The notes beneath the pieces were generated by a model. It did no database searches. It was given only the letters and a program-made list of their open reading frames with translations, and was not told the DNA's origin. The position numbers and the translations under genes were made by a program. Of a stretch of DNA of 64,000 nt, positions 58,504 through 64,000 are shown in pieces. Position 1 is the stretch's first letter. Each line of letters begins with the position of its first letter. This stretch comes from Polyodon spathula (taxonomy: Eukaryota > Chordata > Actinopteri > Acipenseriformes > Polyodontidae). The DNA lies in contig NC_054569.1 in NCBI RefSeq assembly GCF_017654505.1, forward strand, positions 3,387,415-3,451,414, read 5' to 3'.

Positions 58504-59563
58504 TAAGACATTTTATTGGTGTAATTCTGTGGAGATTTAATGTTTTAGTTTATACCTAAGCCAGGGGGCCTACATTAAAGCTAGTGTAGATGAGTCCGTT
58601 GTCAACACACAAAATAATTAACCAACTAAAAAAAGAGAAGGATTTCACTAAAGAGCCTTTCGGCTACATGTTAATAACCAGCCCGTAGACAGTTACTGTG
58701 TAGTAACAAGGAACAGAACTCACGAAACTGGAAACTAAATACTGATTTATGACATGCAAAATCAAGTGTTTCATCTTTGCCAAAATTTCTAAGCTCGCGA
58801 TCGACAAAACTGCTTCCCAACAAACACCAGCAGCTCACCAGTAACAACGGCTGTGCTCAGGACGGAAGCCAGGCTCAGCTTTTAACAGGAATTGAGACTG
58901 AATTGGATAACAAGGCTCAAGAGCATGTTAGGGTTTTTAGGAATAATGAACGCAGCTTAGTGACTGATCTAATGCAATATGAACGGAAACACAGAATATG
59001 CTTAACTGTTCCGGTAGTAATAATAATTAGAATTATTACTATTCTCATTATGCAAGCGTTTATTTTCCGGAAATCCTTAAAACGTCTTGTAATGTTTATT
59101 ACTGACGACAAGTGATACAAAGACTTGATATCAATCAAGTGAAGCAGGCTGTAGGTATTAACACAATAAATATAGAACAACAATATTAAACTGACCATGT
59201 GATTAATAAAACACATACATTTTGGAGGTCAGCATTATCTTTTTTAATATATTAGATTCAGTATTAAATATTTCATTTGAGTCGTGAGATCGAAGAAAAT
59301 GCTACAGCAATGTCAAACCTGGAGCGCTGTGCGAATCTGAGACACACGCGAGAAACCGGAGACATTCATTTACAGCTAATTCTAACAAATCAGGTTCTGA
59401 GCAGAGCGATCATTAACCCAGGCTAGATGACCACACAATCCTAGGATTGTGGAACTGTCCTTTTACATTTTAAAAGCCATCCGCTCTGTACTGTAGTGAC
59501 CGGCATCGCTCAGCATTAAAAACGCTGAACAAACGCAAAAACGGTTAATTCAACATACCTTAC

Positions 59564-59606
59564 ACTTTAATTAATAATAATAATAATAATAATAACAATA
59601 ATAATA

Positions 59607-59672
<66 letters not shown>

Positions 59673-59690
59673 GTTGTTGTTGTTGTTATT
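59564..59690. repeat. (TAA)n then (TTA)n microsatellite with inverted symmetry
   Basis: AAT units (59571-59608) switch to ATT units (59609-59672) and end in GTT units. The two halves are reverse complements and could fold into a hairpin. Confidence 0.95.
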
Positions 59691-60425
59691 CTTGCATTGA
59701 ATTGTATCAAATTTATATTTGGTACCATTCTAAAATATGCTCAGAATTATTCTCCTAAACTGTTTGCCTTCTAGAAAAGGGTTCATTCCTTCTAGAAAAG
59801 GGTTCATTTAATTTCAATTGCATTTGTGTTCTTTGAGACGTCGTCACTTGTCTGTTAAGGTGAACTCTGATTTATTTTCCCCAAGTTGTTCCTAGTTTAT
59901 AAATGAGTTTGTGTCAGCTCTCGATGTTGCAATTCAAATGACACACAAACATGGTGCAATATCCCTTAAATAAACACAGCAAATGTTAAAATGCATGACA
60001 GTGTTTCTGGGAAACCAAATGGAAATTATTCAGACTCAAGAAGGATAACAAGGAGGACTGTGCAACATAAAACAGTCTGGCACTACAAAACATTGTATCC
60101 TGTAATTGAAGCATTTAAAAATCTGAAATGCTTTTAACAAGCCAAGTGGAATTATATGCATCGTACACGTCTGTAGGTGTCGCCGAGACAGATCTCTCCC
60201 AGCTGTTGTACAAACATTTCAGCACGATTGCTGCTAAAATTGCACATACATGTTTAAAAAAAAAGAAAGAAATGTATTTCAATATTACATATTTGTATAA
60301 GTAATCTTTTGAAAAGGGTTATTTTGGAATCAATGCTACATGCCAACAACTTTGGAATCTATTTTACAGAGAGCTAAACTCTTCCAACTAGCACTTCGTT
60401 TCTCTGAATTCACCATTTTAACAAA

Positions 60426-60588
60426 GTCAACTAGTAACATTTTACCAACATCAACTTGTAACATTTTACCAACGTCAACTAGTAACATTTTACCAATGTC
60501 AGCTAGTAACATTTTACCAAGGTCAGCTAGTAACATTTTACCAACATCAACTAGTAACATTTTACCAACGTCAACTAGTAACATTTTA
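60426..60588. repeat. 24-bp minisatellite, about 7 copies
   Basis: The unit AACATTTTACCAACRTCAAC plus TAGT repeats every 24 bases. Since 24 is a multiple of three, an 8-residue peptide repeat (TSNILPTS) stays open, but there is no sign of a gene around it. Confidence 0.95.
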
Positions 60589-63500
60589 AGTTGAAACCCA
60601 CAAACTTTAGCAATCTAAGTCATTTTGTGATGTAATCTACTACTTGTATGTTTTTTTTAATTGTTTGAATAATACAATATTGTTCTATTTTTATAACTAT
60701 ACTGTAAATATACTCATTTAGGAATATACAGCAGTACAGAAATATACAATGCCACACAATTTCAGTGATTAAATAAACCTTGCATTACTGGTTATTCAAT
60801 TCTATCTTTTTTAAGCTTATATTTGACAACATAGACGTTAAATATTTATTTGACTTTTAAAAGGCAACTTTACTGTATTATTAAATAAATGAAATATTAA
60901 GTGATGTTTTAGGCATTATTATTATAACAGTATTTAACAAAATCTGGCATGTCTCAAACCTGTCTCATTCAGACTAGTCAGAGTTCACATTTCCTTCTGG
61001 TCTCCAACACATTTTACAAATATATGCTGCATTTGTTTAACACAGATCTGCCACCTTTGTAATCTCAGTTACCATTAAGCTTGCTAAGGTATGCGGTCCA
61101 CTTGCACCATCACACACACTCGCCTTCTAAATCTACAAGTTTACAAGGTGCTTTTTTTCATTGTCAGTGGAAGCAAAAGACTACAGAAGAATGCACTTGA
61201 AATAAAGACTTCAACAAGGTCCGTACCAATAACATAGGAATTCAAGGAAACATGCATGTCTATTTTAAGAAACATTTCTTAAATATCTTGCATCAACAAT
61301 AACCATCGCACTAAAATATAAGTCTCTCCTTGGTTTCGGACTGGTACCTAACTCAAGACAAATATTAATGTGTGCTGTTATATTCTCACCTGTATATTAT
61401 TCCATCTGTAATAATTTCATAAACAGCCAGAGATGCATTGAAGCTACAGCTCTTTGATGAGCATCCAGGTGGCCGAGTAGTGCACCACACAACGCCCTCG
61501 AACTTAGGCAAGGTCATTCTCTCTTATCAGCATTGATGCCTATTGCCAGGGCTTCAAATGAGCACCAGTCATCTGCTTTTCACTCCGACAGACACCAGAT
61601 GTCTGTTTTGACAGCATTCAGGCATCAAATTAAACTGATAAAAAAAAGAATCAGTCGACTAACACACCGAGAGGAGAGAATGAGTACAAACAATTACAGA
61701 ACTGCATTGCCAATTATCTGTATGAAAATGTTTCATCACGCAACTGGAAAAAAATTAAACCACAAATCACTCTACCAGCTTTGTTCATAAAATAGGTCAA
61801 TTTAGTCTTTCTAAAAGCTTGTCTTTTTATGTGTGTGTGTATATATATATATATATATACTGTATATATAGATGCATGAACACATGTGTACATAGGAATA
61901 CTAAAAGAAACTTAATAGATCAATGGACAAATGTTTTGATTAGAATCAAAGAAACGTTTGTCATTGAATTTAGTTTTTTCTTATCTCTTGATATATTAAA
62001 CAGAGTATAATAAACAATGCATTTCAGTAAAAGAATTTTGCTGGCATGTTGTTTGATGTAATGGATCTATCACAGGGATATATTTTTCAACACTTCTGTT
62101 AATGCAGACACAGCTGTAAAATGGCCGTGATTTCTGTGTTCTTCCCAAACTGATTTATGGCCCGGGATGCGTGGACAAAAATATCAGAATCAAGTTGAAA
62201 AATACATGCGTGCTTAATGCTTAAAATGGGAAATGACATCAAAACCAGACTCCTCTGGCTTTTACTACAGTGCTTATGGGTCCAGACAGTGTGTAAGCTG
62301 AGCCTGGCAAGCAATGACACTTCACAACTATTATAGACACTGCTGGCCCATGCATTACGCTAATACAAGTCAAGTAGATGCAGATAATAAGACACCGTGC
62401 TTTTAATTTGAATTTAATTTTAAGCTGAAGCTAAACAACCTTCAATACATTACTGATGGTATGTTAGCATTTTTTGTCTGTCCATTTGTTTTCTGTTTAA
62501 AACTAAGAATAAATACTTTGAGAATTTGAAGTTTTTCATTAAGCCTTATCTGGTTGATGCTAGAAAATATTAAATTATGTTATTTTAGAATGCGTATCAA
62601 TTATGAAGTAACTAGACGGGCCTGAGAACGAATCACAAAACGGTTCCAAATTGTGTCAGTTCCGGGTTGGCACAGCTGTGTTCCACGATGACAGGACTAG
62701 AAAGCTGTAAGCACCATTTTACTGAAAATAAATAAATTCATTTAAAAAAAAAATAAACAGCCATTATAGTTACAAAGGTATCAAATAAACAACCAACGTG
62801 TTTAACCCACAAGCTCTGGGGTATTTGTAAATATTTTTTTTTTTTTTTTTTTTTTTAATTTCTAGTTTTATTCCTTTTGATAAAAAAAAAAAAAAAATGT
62901 TGTTAATGACAATTTGGGTACAATTTTCAAAACTCTCTATTTCAAAATGTCATTAGCTCAGTTTTTATCCGAAAGTAAAAAAAATAAAAAATAAAAAAAT
63001 AAAAACAATAATAATAATACAATTCTAAAACAAATATAAAACACAATTAAGGATATTTCCAAGTTTGTAAGTTATTCTTCCAAGTTATTTATTTCTGGTT
63101 TGGTAATTGCATTTCTCCTTTCTGAAAAAAAAGAAAAATGTGTTGTTAATGACGACTTGGAGTAAATAGCTTTGAGAATTTAGCCTGAGATGATTCTCTT
63201 GTTCCTAAAAGTATATACAGTTTGAGCAGTCAAAGAAGTTTCTTCGTTCCTGGGTATCTGTGTTACTTTTGTTATCCCATAAAGTTGACTCGTTATACGT
63301 TCACAGAAAGTGGAAGTAATTTGATGCAAAATAAATACAGAAATTCAGCAGCCGTTACTGTAAGTTTTTCACTGGGATTAAGAACATTGAAATGGCAATT
63401 ATTTTAATGACCAGAGCTTGCACAGTCAAGGGCAGTTTCCTCATCCTCCAAATAACAAGCAATTTTAAAGGCATTTCATTCAATTAACTTAAAGGAACAC

Positions 63501-64000
63501 CGTAGGTTGAGCTACATTGATTTTCTGCTGTATTTTGTGTTTCCGGATATTGTACTTTATTTATTAGTCCCGCAAAAAAATAAAAGAAACTAACAAAAAA
63601 ACCAAAAAACCCCACAGGAATATATTTACAGCATGTATAATTTACTGCAGAAAACTGGAGTTAGTTGAGAATTTGTACTCACAAACAGCAGATAAGGCTG
63701 CAAGGGTGTGCGTATGACAGATTTTTTAAGCCATGCCCTATATAACTACTGAAAATAATAATTGTATTTCAGAAATCATTTACAGCAGAACTGTGCAAGG
63801 GTTCTTCAGTCTTGGCATTCTCCAGACAAGCTCAAGCCAGGTAAATGGCCACACTTTCTTTTAAGAGGAATGCCATATGAATAACAGGAATTTCTATGAG
63901 TTTGCAGTGCTAATAATGTTGGCTGTCAAAAACATTATAGCATCAATTACAACAAAATGTCAATATAATTGTATTTAGTAATGTTAATAAGTGGGTCTAT

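Noticed and set aside
58777..59115. 112-codon open frame on the plus strand
   Set aside because: Composition follows the AT-rich background, there is no recognisable domain, and an I/V/L-rich end is typical of chance frames in such DNA.
60426..60588. CRISPR-like spacing of short repeats
   Set aside because: Units are contiguous with no unique spacers, and the window is vertebrate. It is a minisatellite. The same holds for the arrays at 882 and 46681.

Overview
This window is vertebrate nuclear DNA, most likely from a ray-finned fish. The coding exons are short and separated by GT-AG introns. The genes are vertebrate families, and the spacers hold fish-type dispersed repeats, long dinucleotide microsatellites and two 500-N assembly gaps. 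The species cannot be named from the sequence alone. It is not a prokaryotic or accessory-island window.

Left part (about 2.1-20.2 kb): UPK2 (+), FOXR1 (+), CENATAC/CCDC84 (+), RPS25 (-) and TRAPPC4 (+), in the order and orientation I know from human 11q23. All five were rebuilt exon by exon and the splice phases agree. RPS25 and TRAPPC4 are head-to-head and share a short spacer with three ZNF143/Staf-like (SBS) motifs and a 5'-TOP start for RPS25. TRAPPC4 runs into an N gap, so its last roughly 68 codons are missing.

Middle part (21.4-41.1 kb, minus strand): one complete 36-exon alpha-2-macroglobulin-family gene (1467 codons) with signal peptide, macroglobulin domains, bait region, GCGEQ thioester and receptor-binding domain. 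Its introns carry several repeats, including a 53-bp tandem array of one of its own splice acceptors and a partial duplication of an exon start.

Right part (44.3-46.1 kb, minus strand): three exons of a B7/butyrophilin-type immunoglobulin gene (V-set, C-like set, transmembrane plus short tail). The signal-peptide exon was not found and may lie in the second N gap or beyond it. From there to 64 kb I see no convincing gene, only AT-rich spacer, microsatellites, minisatellites, a likely non-autonomous DNA transposon and one promoter-like motif cluster.

The genes do not form a pathway. They are a conserved housekeeping/urothelial synteny block joined to a secreted protease-trap gene and an immune co-signalling-like gene. 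I found no convincing new biological system. The best leads are the SBS-rich bidirectional promoter, changed functional residues in UPK2 and the A2M-type protein, and the splice-site-containing tandem array.
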